Source of the DNA: Macrocystis pyrifera
Lineage: Eukaryota; Sar; Phaeophyceae; Laminariales; Laminariaceae
DNA length: 64,000 nt
NCBI GenBank assembly: GCA_031763025.1
Contig: JASSKH010000028.1
Location: 9,439,359-9,503,358 of the forward strand
Direction of reading: 5' to 3'
In this document: positions 1-12,759 of the stretch, in pieces
How the letters are laid out: each line of letters begins with the position of its first letter
How positions within the stretch are numbered: position 1 is the stretch's first letter
Translations under genes and position numbers: made by a program
The notes under the pieces: model-generated
Told to the model about the DNA's origin: nothing
Seen by the model: only the letters and a program-made list of their open reading frames with translations
Databases searched by the model: none

Positions 1-73
1 CTGGTTCAAGACGCGGCGCTCGTGCAACAAAATTCCTCCCCCCTCCCCCCCGCCAAACAAAATAAGACGTTAC

Positions 74-3000
74 CTTGGGCATTCGCTGCAACGTTCCGAC
101 GTCTGCCGCCAAGCCGACCTTGACCTCAGCAATACAGAAGCTGGCGTCTTCAGAGCAGATCCTGACGTCGCAGGCGCACACGAGGTCCACCGCGGCCCCG
201 ACGCACGCCCCGTGGATAGCGGCAACAACTGGCTGTGGGCACCTTTCCACGGCCGAAAAGGACTCCTGCAATCAAATCGACCGTCGGTAGGGGGCGGGCG
301 GGTTTGCAGCTGGTTGAAGAGTGCTCGAGGTTGGAGGGGACGCCAAGGAATTGTCCCCTGCACTCCACTGTTTGAGCAACAGGTCGCCTTTGTTTTCGGA
401 GCATGATCCCAGCTTCTAGATCTGAGCATTAATGAAAATGTCTGTGAAATTTTTCATGGAAGTGTACCAGTGAATTTCAGTGCCCAAACTATCTAGATAT
501 ATCGTTTTGCCTTAACCTTAGGAGGGTGACGTTCATGCGGTAAGGCGTGAATAGGCACGCCCGGAAGACGAAAGAGCTGTTGCCGCGCCGAGCTTCAAAC
601 CGGCAGAAGGTCACGGGGGCAGTTTGTTTTCAGGTGGTCGGGATGGACGCCCACTTAGCCCGCCAGCGATGTTTTATTCCCGCGCGCTACTTACCCACGG
701 AAAATATGTCTGATGTTGGTTTAATTCGACGAGGTTTCTACTTGATACCCGTGCCGGGGGCGGGTAGAGTAACCCACCTGCATCGCCAAAGCCAGCTTGC
801 GGAAACGGAAGGCGCGTCGCGCCACGTCTTTCGATGTCTTGGCAATGTCGGTCAAGTTTGAATTGTCGGCCAGGTCCAGTCCTGCCGAGAAGTGGTCGCC
901 TGCAACGAAGAACAAATAGCGATTTCGCACAAGCGTGAAGGATAGGGCCATGGCAATTTTAACGTTCTCCCTATTGCAAAAACTACCAAATGCCTCTTCT
1001 ACGCAATGTGTCCACCAAAACTTGGGCGGAGATTTTGGAGGGGCTAACGCAAAGATGAAATTCGTTCGAAAACAACGAAATTAGTCAGGTTTCGAGTAGC
1101 AGCTCTATTTCTACACTTGATGTCACGAGAGGGACCGCGTTAAACAAAGAACCACACCGATTGCTGGTGTAGGGCCCCTTGTAATTACACGTAACAGAGG
1201 TGTCATTGCCCCGAAAACAGCAGTCGGTACGAGCCGCGAAAACCGACGCGTCGATCTTGTTGCGATACGTACGTACAATGGGTGTGGCGACCGGGTGTGG
1301 ATGTGACGCTTCCGGGTCAGGAGAAGCCGCAGCTATCGACAAAGCTCAGCAGCAATACTACCTATAGCGAGCTGCCTCTCTTCACGGCAGTAGAACTTCA
1401 CCTTTTGGGGCATAGCGCCTGAGGTTCGCGAGTTTGCAGGTCCTCAAGAAAACGAGTCCCACAGGTCAGGTCAATCACGGTTTTCAGTATTGCCTGCCGC
1501 AAAGTCTACTATTTTTACACGTATCGAACTTGTAGTTTTGTCTCAGAAACAAGGCGGTGCTCGAAAATACCACGTAATACCTACCGCTCAACAAGCAGAG
1601 TACGGAGCAAAAAAAATTGCTTGACCCAACGAACAAACAACGCTGTCACAAGGCACGAAGCACATCGCCCTCAGCATCATGCTGGTGGTGTGCACGGGAG
1701 CGAGGCGCACAACAACCAAGGTGATTGGTTGCCTCTTGCATCGCCAACCGTAAAGGACGTTGAGGACTGTTCTCAAGCGCTGTGAGCAAAATAAAATAAA
1801 ATAAACATCACCAGGGCTTCCCACGTGGTCCCCCAGCGTATATAGTACTAGCCTGGCTCGACGCTGCTTAACCTCACAGAGCGGACGGGATGTGGTGCGA
1901 TCGCCGTGGTATGGCCGTTCCTGATTTCGAAATAGCTAAGGCCCATCTATAACCCGAAAAGGGCAACAAAAGTCGCCGGACAAAGAGGTCTACCCTCGCC
2001 GCTGAGAAGGTGTCGGTGGTCGCGGTGTGGCTAATGGCGTCTCTCGCACATTGTACCAGTACACACGAAGACTACAGCAGCAGTACGTACACACGGCAGA
2101 AAGGATATAATGCCTCTACTCATAGAAAATTGTCCATGTCGCGGGCACCATCCACTTGCAGTACATATTATTGGACACGCTATTACTCTCTTTGTTTTAG
2201 AGGAGTCGCTCTCGTAACTTGTCCTTTGTATGAAACGCACTTTTTGTGCACATTGCCATGCATTTCTCTTCCGGGCGCGGCTCTTTTCTCGCGCTCTCGG
2301 CGCAGGGGGGGCGCGTGTATAGACTACGGAGCGAGTTTGGGCCCCGGCCGTGCTCTGTGTCGCGTGCTCTGGGCGTTGAAATCCGCGTGGAGTTGGCGTT
2401 TCGCGGGATCGCTTTCCGACGAGCCAGAGCCAAGCAGGACGATGGAAATCCAAACCGAAAAGAATCACCACACGGCAGGTTTTCCCACGTCCTGCTGGGT
2501 ATCACAGCTCGCAAATCAGGAGCCACCACGTCACGGCAGTAGCCACGCTTCAAGCTTTGTCTTTGTGGCAGCAACGAACGAGCTTCCGCCTGTGTGTGCG
2601 TCTGTGCGTCCGTGTGTGTGCCGTCGGGCTGCTATGGAAATTCGACATAGGATTTAATATACTACTGCAGGAACTGTAGGAATACAAGCAACTCAAAAGA
2701 ACTACGATGCAATTTCAGCTTTGTATCTGTACGTGTTTCGCTCTGCTGTCTGCTGCTACTTTGAATCTGTATCACACCGTCCTCCAAGCTCTTTACTCTG
2801 GAAACCACGGTACTGCAGCAGCCGCACTTTGAGGTCTTCCCTTGGTGACACCCACAGACGGTGCTTGCCTGGGTGTGTATGTGTGTGCGTGCGCATGTGT
2901 GCCATCCAACAGGAACCCGCACTTTTCCTCTGAAGTTCGAAAGCATGGGCACATAACATAGTCCAACAGCAGCAGCAGCAGCGATACAACAGCAGTGAAG

Positions 3001-3853
3001 CTGACATAGGCTCATGTATACACGACTAGGAACGCCTGTGTTCCCCCTTGTCAACCTGAGACACGGACGGCGCTTGCCTGGGTGGCGGTTGCCGTGGGGG
3101 TTGCCATGGTACCACCCGTGGCATGCCACGGCACCCCGCACGGCGTGCCATGCAATCCTATGCCACACCATGGGATGCCGTGGGGATGCCATGGTATGCC
3201 CTGGGTGGCACTATGGCCATGCCACGTAAAACTCAGATAGTGTAACCCTGGCGCGTGCGCATGTGTGTCATTCTCCCCCTGAAGTTCGAAAGCACGGGCA
3301 CATAATACAGTCCAACAGCAGCAGCAGCGATACAACAGCAACGAACCCGACACAGACTCATGTATACACGATTAGGAACACCTGTGTCCCCCCTTGTCAA
3401 CCTGAGACACCACCAGGATTCTAAGTCAGCCATGACATGATCCTACATACATAGGGCTGCTGGATGCAAACGATTTGTTGAATAGCTCGTCGTAGAGCAG
3501 CAGGCACTGCTTGGGAGTAGAGTTGAGAGTCTTCACATATCGCGGAGCTCATATCAAACAACTCCTTGCGTGAGCCGTTACCTGCATGCACCAAACAATG
3601 GCAGTATGCGACGGGGAATGACATTACTGCATTGCCCCAAACCCTACCGACGTATCATCTGAATCTCACCTACTCCAGAGACCATGACGGCGCGGGCGTC
3701 CGAATCTTCCGCGATTCGTTCGAAGCACTCCCGAAACTCTGTCCAAAACTTGGCGTTCATTGCGTTCCTCTTGGATGGGCGGTTTATCTGCACGTGCAGC
3801 ACGCATGGCCCTGGCGAGGAGACGATCAGGGTTTCAAAGTCGTCGTACATCAT
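74..3853 (-). CDS. ECH1: Delta(3,5)-delta(2,4)-dienoyl-CoA isomerase, 3' end beyond the window
   Basis: Three exons on the minus strand join in phase: 3853-3670 (61 codons plus 1 nt), 899-778 and 265-74, with GT donors at 3669, 777 and 73 and AG acceptors before 899 and 265. The product belongs to the crotonase family. It shows the N-terminal motif VQINRPSKRNAMN, the oxyanion-hole segments FSAGLDL and AAIHGACVG, and GLAADVGTLQR. By alignment to the rat enzyme from memory, the three catalytic acids are all present: Asp in AVDL, Glu in IAEV and Asp in AADVG. That set separates this isomerase from ordinary enoyl-CoA hydratase. The enzyme moves double bonds during beta-oxidation of unsaturated fatty acids in mitochondria or peroxisomes. 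The start is the ATG at 3853 or the next one at 3850; an upstream targeting exon cannot be excluded. The C-terminal exons lie left of base 1. Introns are 2.8 kb and 0.5 kb. Confidence 0.9.
2884..3411. repeat. Direct duplication of about 160 bp flanking a palindromic repeat
   Basis: Positions 2884-3064 and 3251-3411 are near-copies. Both run from a TGCGCATGTGTG segment through CTGAAGTTCGAAAGCA, a (CAG)n tract, GATACAACAGCA and ATGTATACACGA to CAACCTGAGACAC. The first has a longer CAG tract. The CATGCC-rich segment lies between them. Confidence 0.8.
3074..3228. repeat. Palindrome-rich CCATGG/GGCATGCC dispersed repeat, copy 1
   Basis: Dense alternation of GCCGTGG, CCATGG and GCATGCC gives many overlapping palindromes. 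A second copy lies at 56613-56955. The stretch around CCTATGCCACACCATGGGAT is almost identical in both, so this is a dispersed family rather than chance composition. Confidence 0.75.
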
Positions 3854-6800
3854 CCTTGCTTCCGAAGTACGCCGCAGCACTCCCGCTATGGGGTTGCTCT
3901 CCCGATGCTCCCCCCGTGGACACAAGGGAGTTCCATTTTCGGCAGAAGCGGTGGAGAAACCTTTGACGGGACTGTCAGGTTCTGTAACGGTTATACCAAT
4001 ATGTACTTAAATATAAGGACTATTTTAATGCATGTTAGTATTTAATAGGATATTATATTTTCGGACATAATGAACAGAGCACAGAGCACGAGCAGCCAAA
4101 GAGCCAGAGGTGTATACAACCGGTAGCCCAGAGAGCAGAGAGCGTAGAGCACAAAACACAGAGCTCAGAGTACAGGCGGCAAAGGGTATAATAATTTCCC
4201 ACTATAATTCCCATGGGCTGTGCGGCATGTCCACATGCCAGGTGGACCTGTGGGCTTCGCGGAAGGAGGACGTGCGGGGCAAAAGCCGAATCCAAAGATC
4301 CAAAGGTCTCCCTGGTATCCTACAGTAGTATACCGGTATCTGGCAACCTACAGTATATATCCTTTCGTTTTACGTACGCACGATTTCAGAGATAAGAGAT
4401 TTAGAAACATCCGGCATGTATTAAATATCATATAATGGTGATTTTCTTGCGAACCATTAAAACTTTCAGTCCGTTACCATGATGAGCAAAACAACAACAC
4501 CCGTCGATGCGCGGTTGATGCTGTGATACGTGTAAGAATCGACATTTTAAGAAATTGAGCTCTGGAATTCGCAGCCAATTTTTTCCCCTACATACTATTT
4601 CCAAGTATTTTTTCGCCAAAAACAAACATGGGGGGTGCAGTTCTAAAGTTAATATAAACGGGCAACAACTTTGCTGGCGTGTAAAACTGCTCATTTGCTT
4701 GTAATGTGTGCACAATGCACACGCTTTTATAGGGAGTGCTATCTTCTACGTACGGACAATCTGATCGCGAGGGTCTTTAGATATGAGTTGTTTTGGTCGT
4801 TTTTGCCTAAGTTTTGTGGCCATTAGCGCGGGATCAAGGTTCTTGGTGGGCTCTGTCGCCGGCAACATGTGTATCCAGGTTCAGTTCGGAGGGCTCAGGT
4901 CCGAGTGGGATCAGATCGGCGTGGGATCAGGGCGCCAAGCTGAAGCAGGGGGCTCGTATGGTCCTCTAAACGAATCTTGGAAATGTTCAAATCACTGGTT
5001 TCTTGATCCGAGGCCAATAAGAGCTACCCTCTGAGACCCTGCGACCGTTGTGTAATAACTGCTGCGCAGGTCTGCGTCACCCGTAAGCCCCCCTTCTATC
5101 CGCACGACCCGACGACAAAAGCCCCCGGGAGTCTGCTTAAACCGCCGCTTCCCACGCGTCCCGTCGTGTGTGACGGACTCCGCAGTCAGTCACTGGGCAG
5201 CGAAGAGGTGCTAGTGCCGCTTCTCTCGCAATGGCCACCATCACGTGAAGAGCATGCAGCACGTGGCGCCCGTTTCCATTTGGCAAACGTATCTCTCGAT
5301 GCCCTTGTTGGGTTGTCTTAAGACAAAGCACGCATGTCACGCCAGCTCGGGGGTCGCCGAGGAAGGCACCAGGGCGCGTCGGGTTTCCGGACGCTGCGCC
5401 CGACGCCCCGCGGGTCCCTCCAGCTGGTGCCACACGGGTCGGCAATACAGGCCCGCCACCGTCACATGTGGCTCCTCTCCCATTCGCGTATTTGAGTATC
5501 CGTTTACCTACCCCTCACAACCCGCCGGTCTGCGGGCCCGTCGGGATCCGCTGAACCATCTCCCGCGCCCTCTCCTTTCTCCCTTCGAGGTTCACACTCT
5601 CCGTTGCCACCCCTCCTATGGCCCGCGACTGCAGGCGGCGCGCTGCTCCCTCCCTAAGGGGTTCGCCTCCGATTCGTACTGATCCCTCTCCACCACTGCC
5701 TGCTCGTGATGCCCTCCCTGAACTGCCCGAGCGGTCTCGTCTTCACCCTGCGGCCGGTTCACTCCCCCTCGCATTACTCCGCATCCCCCGGGTGTTACGG
5801 AGGCGGCGCGGGGCCGTGTCAGGGAAGTGCCCGGACGTTCTGGTGGCATAGCATCCCTGCCGCTAGCGGTGTGAGTGTCCCCATAGATTCGCGCCTTCAT
5901 ACTCGAGCTTCCATCCTACCAACGACTCGCTGGAGCCGAACCCTACGGTGGTGACGCCATCGCTACCGAAACAGGAGGCAGCGCGGCTCCTGCTTTCAGG
6001 GCCTTTTGAACTCCTATAGGGTCGCTATTTCCAGGCGCCCCCCCTACGCAGCGTCGAGGCTAACCAGGTAACTCGTGCACGTGCGGTCTTGTTGCCAGCG
6101 TGGGCCGTTCACTCGCGCCGCAAGGTTTCGCTTCGGTCGCGTGTCGGCACGTTTTTACCAGCGGGTCGGTGTGATGGTTTGCATGCAGTGGTGGCCTACA
6201 ATAGCCACTGCGCTCAGCGCTAGACTCGCAAAACCAATTGTCTCGGGGGAGATGATGCGTTGGGCCGCCCTTTCCGGACAAACGTCACACCCGCGGGTGT
6301 ATGGATCTCCGCGTTATCCGCTTCCTGGACGACCCGGGATCAATGAAGATCGGGTTATCCTCCCCACGGTACACAACCGATATTGACGCCGAAAGTAGGG
6401 GATGCATTCACGCTTAGTATTTTTTTCGTAACTCGGACTGGTAGAGTCGAGATGGTTTTCTGTCGGGATCGACATGCGGCCGAGCGCAGCGGCTTGGCCC
6501 ATTGTTATAGTATCGTGGTTGCTTTACTCCTTTTCAATTCTCTTTCTATGAACGGGCTGAGACACTAGCCCCCCCTTTCGCGGTAGGCTGGTGTTTTTCT
6601 CGGTTGCTTTTATCAGGGGAGTGCCCTTGCGCATTTCTCTGTCTGCTTGATCAGGCGGTGCACGTGCGCTGGTGTTGCTTCTGTCATGTTGCTGCTGGAT
6701 AATCGCTCAACGTCTCGTTGTCCTGAACGGTATTTTTCGGTCCCTCCGCAGGTTTGGATTGTAATGTCCGCGTATCTTTGATTGTTACGATTTCGGCGCT

Positions 6801-7600
6801 TGATTAGTGGAGATGTTCCTTTTGGTTAGTCGTGCGAGGTAGGTAGGGTTTGTCAGTGGCGTGTGAGGCGCCGCATCTTACAGCCGTTCGTTGACAGAAA
6901 TCAAGAAAAACAACGCGTGCACACAAAAAAGTATACGTCTATTACCGATTTGAGAGAATGTAACGTACGAGTGGACCCTTTCAGCCCACCATCGTTCAAG
7001 CCATGCACCCTTCGTAACGCCTGTCTAGGTGTTTGTGTTCCGGTACAACTCAAAACCGACGTTGCTGGTACATCCAAACGCACACTCTCCCTGGAAAATA
7101 ACAGCGGCGACGAGACCCAAAGGACACAGCGACGGTACGTGGAGAAACCCAGGCACTGAGAAAATCTGGACAGTTCATCTCCTACCAACTCAATCATTCA
7201 TCATCACACCGATCGCGTCAGAGACATTATCCAAGGTAAAAAAACAATATGCCACGCGATGCCCATCTTACTCTATGGCTCTCAAAAGTAGCGTGGGGTG
7301 GCGGCTGCACGCCAACTGTTCTTCACAATCCTTACCAAGGTGTCTGTTTTCCCTGCAGCTCATAACCAAACAAACAAGTTTGAAGCTTTAATTCACTAAT
7401 CACCCTGCCCAGAATTGCGCCTTGCTCATGCCACCCCCTCCCGCCCCGGTAAAGTAGCTAGCGGGGCTGAGTGACTCCAGGGGCGAGTGAACATCTACGC
7501 TCAAAGTTGAGCGATTTAGAATGTTGAAATAAATTTATCGGAGGAAAAAACACCAAGTAATACATTCCTCTGAAGAGAAAGCGCCAAGTAAGACGGAGGG
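3854..7600. other. Intergenic, no gene recognised
   Basis: 4070-4190 is a low-complexity AGAGCACAGAGC tract. 5100-6600 is GC-rich with open frames on both strands. A minus frame at about 5137-5480 has scattered CxxC and CPVTDC cysteines and could be a decayed retroelement zinc finger, but nothing decisive was seen. It does not resemble rRNA. Confidence 0.4.
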
Positions 7601-7603
7601 AAT

Positions 7604-7738
7604 TTAGTCCACGTCCTCATGTACACTAGCCCAAGACGACGTCATATGATACAAACTGCTTTCTACTGAGCTGCCCGCAGGTAAAGGCGGGGTGAAATTC
7701 ACGAATTTTACCACGCCTCGGATAGCCCTTCTCACATC
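7604..7738 (-). CDS. Terminal exon of a minus-strand gene, function unknown
   Basis: The acceptor TCAAG lies just before 7738 and the frame runs to TAA at 7606-7604. It encodes about 44 residues beginning DVRRAIRGVVKFVNFTPP and ending ASVHEDVD. Codon use and the lack of low complexity look coding. It may be the 3' end of the gene that carries the exons at 8236-20049, but phase continuity is not proven. Confidence 0.4.
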   Translation of the reverse strand, partial: DVRRAIRGVVKFVNFTPPLPAGSSVESSLYHMTSSWASVHEDVD

Positions 7739-8235
7739 CTTGACTACAAGGTTGCGGTGTGTGCATGTCTCGCCTTCCTCCCATCTCCTGTGCCACAGCC
7801 GAGCGCTTTGTAGTCAAGTGGTACTACTACCTGATCATCGCGGTCGCCGGCAGTCGTGCTTGTTCTTCAGGAGCCCATCGCGCCTTGAAACGAGCTACGA
7901 CAGAACCCTGCTATACTGCTGTTGTCTCCCCGTATCCGCTTGGCACGCTACAGATCACTGGCACACGTATGTCACGCTACGGATCACTGGCACACGGACC
8001 GCCACCAACCTATGCCAGTTGATACTGCTTCCTCGTCGCTGTGGCCTTCAATCTCGGCGTGTGGGTTCTCTTGTGTATCGCTATCTATCGTACCACGCCA
8101 CAAGGGACTCCTGGAACGTACCCCCCCCTACTGTCTCAACTCTTACCACATACCCCGCCGTATAAACAAGGCACGCCGTCGTACTGCGCATACACCATCA
8201 TACAGTGATCCCTCCAGCGCTGTCACGGCCGGTAC

Positions 8236-8334
8236 CTTAGTCCACCACTCCTTGAAGTCCTCGCCGGCCAACTCCGACCATGGCGGTCCGACGAGTGCCT
8301 CGCCACCGGTGGCATCTTCAATGCGGCCGAGCAT
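8236..8334 (-). CDS. Probable coding exon, function unknown
   Basis: The frame begins MLGRIEDATGGEALVG and continues to FKEWWTK, then a GTACCG donor at 8235. It starts only about 30 nt after the stop of the kinase-like exon upstream and lies in another frame. It is therefore either a separate start or the continuation of that exon after a frameshift. Confidence 0.35.
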
Positions 8335-8364
8335 GGGCCACCACGTTTTGGGGCAAAGGCTTCA

Positions 8365-8562
8365 CTACTCGTTCCGATGGTTCATTTTCGTGGCCTCCGC
8401 AGCCGGTTCGCTGGTTGTCTCGGTGTCAAAGGATTCCATGGCCTTATTGAGTGCGGGATTCTCCATCCACAGCTCGGGGTGTTCGAGAGCATGCACAACA
8501 GTCCGCATGGAGATGCGGCTGCGAGGGTCGTTGGTCAGCATCACTGACAGAATGTTCCGTAA
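8365..8562 (-). CDS. Protein kinase C-lobe end (last helices), partial
   Basis: After a CACCGCAG acceptor the exon encodes LRNILSVMLTNDPRSRISM followed by ALEHPEL, then an acidic tail and a TAG stop. Just before the acceptor the same frame reads SPQ. The pattern SPxLRxIL-xxMLxxDPxxRI-xxxxxxHPxL is the classic end of a Ser/Thr kinase domain: the subdomain XI arginine and the helix ending in the final His-Pro. I did not find convincing ATP-binding or HRD/DFG exons upstream, so the kinase call rests on this segment alone. Confidence 0.5.
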   Translation of the reverse strand, partial: LRNILSVMLTNDPRSRISMRTVVHALEHPELWMENPALNKAMESFDTETTSEPAAEATKMNHRNE

Positions 8563-9236
8563 CTGCGGTGACACCACGTGATAACGCGCACACACCGAAA
8601 GATGTCGTAACAGAAAATAGCGCGGCGTTGGAAGAAGAGGTCAGCTTTTTTTTTTTTGCTTATCCTGCGGCAGATGGGTGACAAATAACCCTTGATACAA
8701 GCTCTCAAAACTTCCACTTATAGTATGTATGCCGTGTGTAAGTTTTAACTCTGTTGTGACACTCAACGAACGGGTTGTTGTAGTACCCAACCCGTGCTGC
8801 CTGCCGTACCCTTGGACGCGTGAGTACGTCGACCCGACCTGAGGGAAGATAAAACGTTCCAGCATAACAGTAATGCTGGCGCGGAAAATAAAGGTGCGCT
8901 GCCTTCGGGTACTCGCTCCAGCAGAAGATACGACTAATAGACGCTATTCCATCCGTCTAACAGAGGTACACTTCCCAGCCAACACAACACGATCTCTTCC
9001 GGCATTGGAAAATAGAGCTCCGATGCAAGCGTGTGACCAATGTGCAGCGTCGATCGATAGGCCGCGGCGCCTGCAGTGCACGGCTGTACTGGAGGCGTTG
9101 CAGTTGGACTGAATGAACACTGGCAGGATAAAAAACCTACACAGCTACGTCAAAGGGCCTCAATGGGCCATGCTTCGAGATCCCTATCAATAATGGGAAG
9201 AGGCGGGAGCCATCACCCGACGTCGTCAAGACTCAC

Positions 9237-9312
9237 CTCGCCAAGATGCCCCAGCCCCCACCGTTCCTTCCAAATACGGGGCGACAGCATGTATTCCCTC
9301 GGAGGGCTCATC
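9237..9312 (-). CDS. Possible short exon, function unknown
   Basis: The frame includes MSPPREYMLSPRIWKERWG and ends LGHLGE at a consensus GTGAGT donor (9236). It is short and not assigned to any family. It is kept because of the donor and the position between stronger exons on the same strand. Confidence 0.25.
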
Positions 9313-9895
9313 TTAGCTCGCATTCCTGCGTGGAGGCCCTTTTGCCAAAGACGATCGAGTGAGACAACAAAAACGTGCCATTAGTAGGTGTTACGTGCGT
9401 GAGACACCACGAACAAACATGTACAATTATTAGGTGCTACGTACGTGCTTTGTGCGGATATAAGGTAGAAAGCAAGGCCACTGAGCGCTTTCGAACACCT
9501 GCCGCAGCGGATTATTTATTACGAATCACCCAAATGCATAGCGGGGGGCGAAGAAAAAGGAGTGGGTTGGAGTCTGTTAGTTTTTGTCAGAAAGCACGCG
9601 TTTAAAATCGAGCACGAGAAGCTTGCCGAAGAAAAAAACTGCTGCGTTCGACACTTGCAAGGGCTCGTGCCGGATACGACACTATTTCAGACGAGCCCTC
9701 CGCACAATGTAGCCGCTCTACTGCACAACATCCAACCCGCCCAGCTAAATCATAACGCAAGCTAAGCAGATCAACGCGTCAACGAAAACGACAACAACAA
9801 CACCTTGAACACGAAACTCGTCCTGACAAGCACCACGGTAACATAGCAACATATTCAAAGCTACACATGACACAGCGCAGGCTGAGGTGACTCAC

Positions 9896-10060
9896 GATCA
9901 GCCTCACGTGGTTCCGCCTGGCCTCGCCCAAGGCGTTCTTGTCGGCTTTAGATTTTGGGTTCTTCGCCCTTGCGAGGAGGATTTCCACGTTAGTCTCGGC
10001 ACTGCGAAAAGCTTCGGCATCTTCGGGAGGGCAGATAATGCCATAATAGCGTGATAGAAC
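9896..10060 (-). CDS. Coding exon, function unknown
   Basis: The exon is exactly 55 codons in phase 0, from an ACCGGCAG acceptor to a GTGAGT donor. It encodes a soluble charged segment beginning VLSRYYGIICPPEDAEAF with AETNVEILLARAKNPK further on. Both splice sites are good and no stop interrupts it. The family was not recognised. Confidence 0.5.
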
Positions 10061-10481
10061 CTGCCGGTGGTGATTAATTGTGGAAGCAGAAGATACGCGC
10101 GCGTTGAAACTATGATGCCACGGCGAATGCGCTTGAGCAGCAACAACGCAAAACCTATTTATCGTTTTCCTGGGACTTTATTTGCCCCTGAGCAACATAA
10201 CTAAAACGCATCATGTCGTGCAAATGAAATGGAAACGGTCGTAATCCAAGTGATGGCAATAGCAGCTTACAGCGATGCCGTCGGAAAAGAAAAAACCGTG
10301 TCGAATTTTCGGGTTTGCACGCGGTGTTTGTCGAATGGCTATAGTATTGCTGTAAGTTCCTATCACACCATCGCTGCAGTTTATGACACGTCTTTGGACG
10401 AGTCATAGGGCGAAACAACGTGCACCGTTAATGCTCACATCGCCGTCAGTGGGTCCCGCCGTCCGCTTTGGCGCTCATCAC

Positions 10482-10608
10482 CTCCGGGGCTGCGTAGACC
10501 ATCGTTATCATCGCCACTTTGTCGATGCCGACTTCTTCCAAACGCCGGGGGGGCATACCGACGTAGGCCAGGCGGTAGAGGTATCCCAAATGCAAGAGAA
10601 CACATATC
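10482..10608 (-). CDS. Possible exon with a YAAPE motif
   Basis: The frame reads PPRRLEEVGIDKVAM, then ITMVYAAPE, and a GTGATG donor at 10481. YAAPE resembles the APE of kinase subdomain VIII, which would fit the kinase tail at 8365-8562. The DFG part is not seen and the acceptor is uncertain. Confidence 0.3.
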
Positions 10609-10893
10609 TACGTGGGTCTGTATGCGAGAGTACGAACCCGGTTTTGCAGGGTTATCTGTGTGAGGCTGCTAATTTTAGTAGTGGAGGGCGAGGGTCAAGT
10701 AAGGGCAGGGCAAGGCTGCGGGCTTTATGGATCCTCAGAGCCTACTTATCTACCGCCTCGCAAATACGTGAACATTACAGCAACCAGAAACGCCACCACA
10801 GCAACACCACACCTCACTATTCTACAACGCATATGAATATAAGCTCAAACAATAATTATGCGTCGCTGGTGTGGCACAGCCCCCAAGAAATCA

Positions 10894-12055
10894 AGGGGGT
10901 GGGGGAGGGCGTACTCATTACCGGTAGTTGTTTGCCTTAGTCACTTGACCATTGACTACGCATCCCTTTCGAGACGGAGCACCGATCCTACTCCTATCAA
11001 AGACACCTCCAACATTTGGGCGCTCATTACGTTGTTTCCATATATTACACAGTTTTTTTTTCGCTGATCTTATCTCCTTCCTGTTTCGTACCCTGTGGCC
11101 ACCATCTATCTCCTAGGATAGCGATTGTTTTCTCGCTAGTATCTAGTGTACCAAACTCCTTCATATCACATTCGTCTATTTCCCTCATCTCTTCTACTGT
11201 AGCACATCCCGGTCCTCCTTGTGCATTTCACATTCTCCTACTACGTGAGTTCTACCCTCTATTGCTTTGTCACACGGGCACATATGTATATCTACTTCCT
11301 CCTCCTCCCGGCTACTGGTGTACCTCTTTCTTCTTTCTGGCAGGGCCACGTCACCTACACGAAATTGCAGTTTCAGCGTTTTCGCGAAGTCCATTGGGCC
11401 GTGCAAATACGTTTTCATTCCTGTTCCTTCGCTCAAACTGCCGTATATCTCTAAATGTTTTCCCGATTCCGCCTTTGTTTCTTAGCGCTAGCCTTTCCCT
11501 TCTTTCTACCCTTTCTTCTACTTCTGCCTTGTACCTCCCAAACTTCCCGGCGGACATCACCTCTTCTTGATTTCCCTCTATATCTTTCCATACTTTCTCA
11601 ACTACGCCATCCCACCTTATTCCAGTTCGTTCTTTGGTTACTTTCTCCCATACAGCAACTATGGCTGGCAACCTCTTTTTTAGCATGTTCCTTGCTTTAT
11701 GTTGTTTCAACTTTCTCATGTCTCTACTTGTCTTGAGTGGGTGCATTCCCAGTTCTGCTCTCGATACTGTATTACTAGCCGTACTTGAGCATCTCGGTAT
11801 TTTTTTAGGTGCTATCATCTGTACTGTTTCCAACTGTTCTACGAGTTTCGCGTTCCCTTCCCATACTTCTCCAGCACACTCTAGCTTTGAAACTATCACA
11901 TTCATCAGGATACACCTCTTGGTCCTAGTGTCAAGGTGCGAGTCTGTTAGGATCGCATCCATCTTGCCCACGTGTGCTTTACCCTTTCCTATTAAGTTTG
12001 CTATATGTGTATCCCAAGAGCAGTCTTTTGAGATCTCTACGCCAAGGTACGCACC
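10894..12055 (-). mobile_element. 5'-truncated, degraded LINE, copy 1
   Basis: The minus strand carries the C-terminal part of a LINE ORF2 (frames 11971-11351 and 11436-11194): LGMHPLKTSRDMRKLK, RTGIRWDGVVEKVWKDI and MKTYLHGPMDFAKTLKL, interrupted by a frameshift. The same protein occurs in copy 2 at 26450-28071. Its 3' end on the plus text is a G-rich run (10894-10908) followed by GCGTACTCATT, so the transcript would end AATGAGTACGC plus C-rich sequence. The reverse transcriptase core is missing through truncation at about 12055. Confidence 0.85.
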
Positions 12056-12759
12056 TCAACCATGTTTCATGTTGTCGTGAAAACTCTCCTCCATACAAAC
12101 ACAACATTCCTTAGACGACCATTCTCTACGCGCTTTATAGTATTGAGCTGTACCTGGTACACTTTTTGCGACTCGTATTGGCCAATCCACCAGAAATAAA
12201 AAAAGTATGTTTGCGCAGAAAAATAGACTGAATGCCCCCGCAAGGTCGCGGGGCATAAGACCCCCGCCGAAATAGGCTTCCAAACTAAGGTGTGAAAAAA
12301 CGTGTTCAGGCATGACAAAAAACGGGTGTAGGGAGCTACAGGCTCTAAGCGTAGAGCATTTCCGGGAAAAGAAGCATGTCCATTTCGATTCTTTACACAA
12401 ATTCAATATTGGCTAGACGTAAGAGGGGCAATAGAAAACCCCCACCGACCAAATACGCTCAGGGTTGCCTCAAGCACGGGATGGGGCACGGCGCTCTCGA
12501 GGGCTGAGGCTAGGTTTAGGTTCAATGCCAATGTTAGGGTTGGTCCGGCTTGCTAAATACAACAAACAAATGCAGACGTCTACAAACACAAATTGTTTCC
12601 CCCCTCTCCTCTGCAGTGATAGCAACCTTCGAACGGAGCACAAAACAAGTTGTTCGTTTCGCAAGTTCCCATGTGTGAATGGGGCGCAAGTATGTGCGAG
12701 CTAAACCTGGGTTGATCCGCTTTTTTCCGCGTGCGTCGACCCCCCCAGATATTTCTCAC
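12056..12759. other. Intronic or intergenic, nothing recognised
   Basis: Open frames here have no recognisable motif and no coherent splice sites. The region separates the truncated LINE from the next exon. Confidence 0.4.

Larger units (their letters stand above)
900..3669 (-). other. Long intron of the ECH1-type gene with repeats
   Basis: No coding motif was recognised. The plus-strand open frame at 2010-2657 has no recognisable domain. The 5' half looks unique; the 3' half holds a 160 bp direct duplication and a CATGCC/CCATGG palindromic repeat (separate entries). Confidence 0.6.

Noticed and set aside
2010-2657. 215-codon plus-strand open frame
   Set aside because: Lies in an intron of the ECH1-type gene. 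It has no motif, and other frames of the same interval are equally open.
5040-6600. GC-rich block as possible rRNA or a retroelement
   Set aside because: No rRNA signature sequence was recognised, and the cysteine-rich frame is too weak to name.
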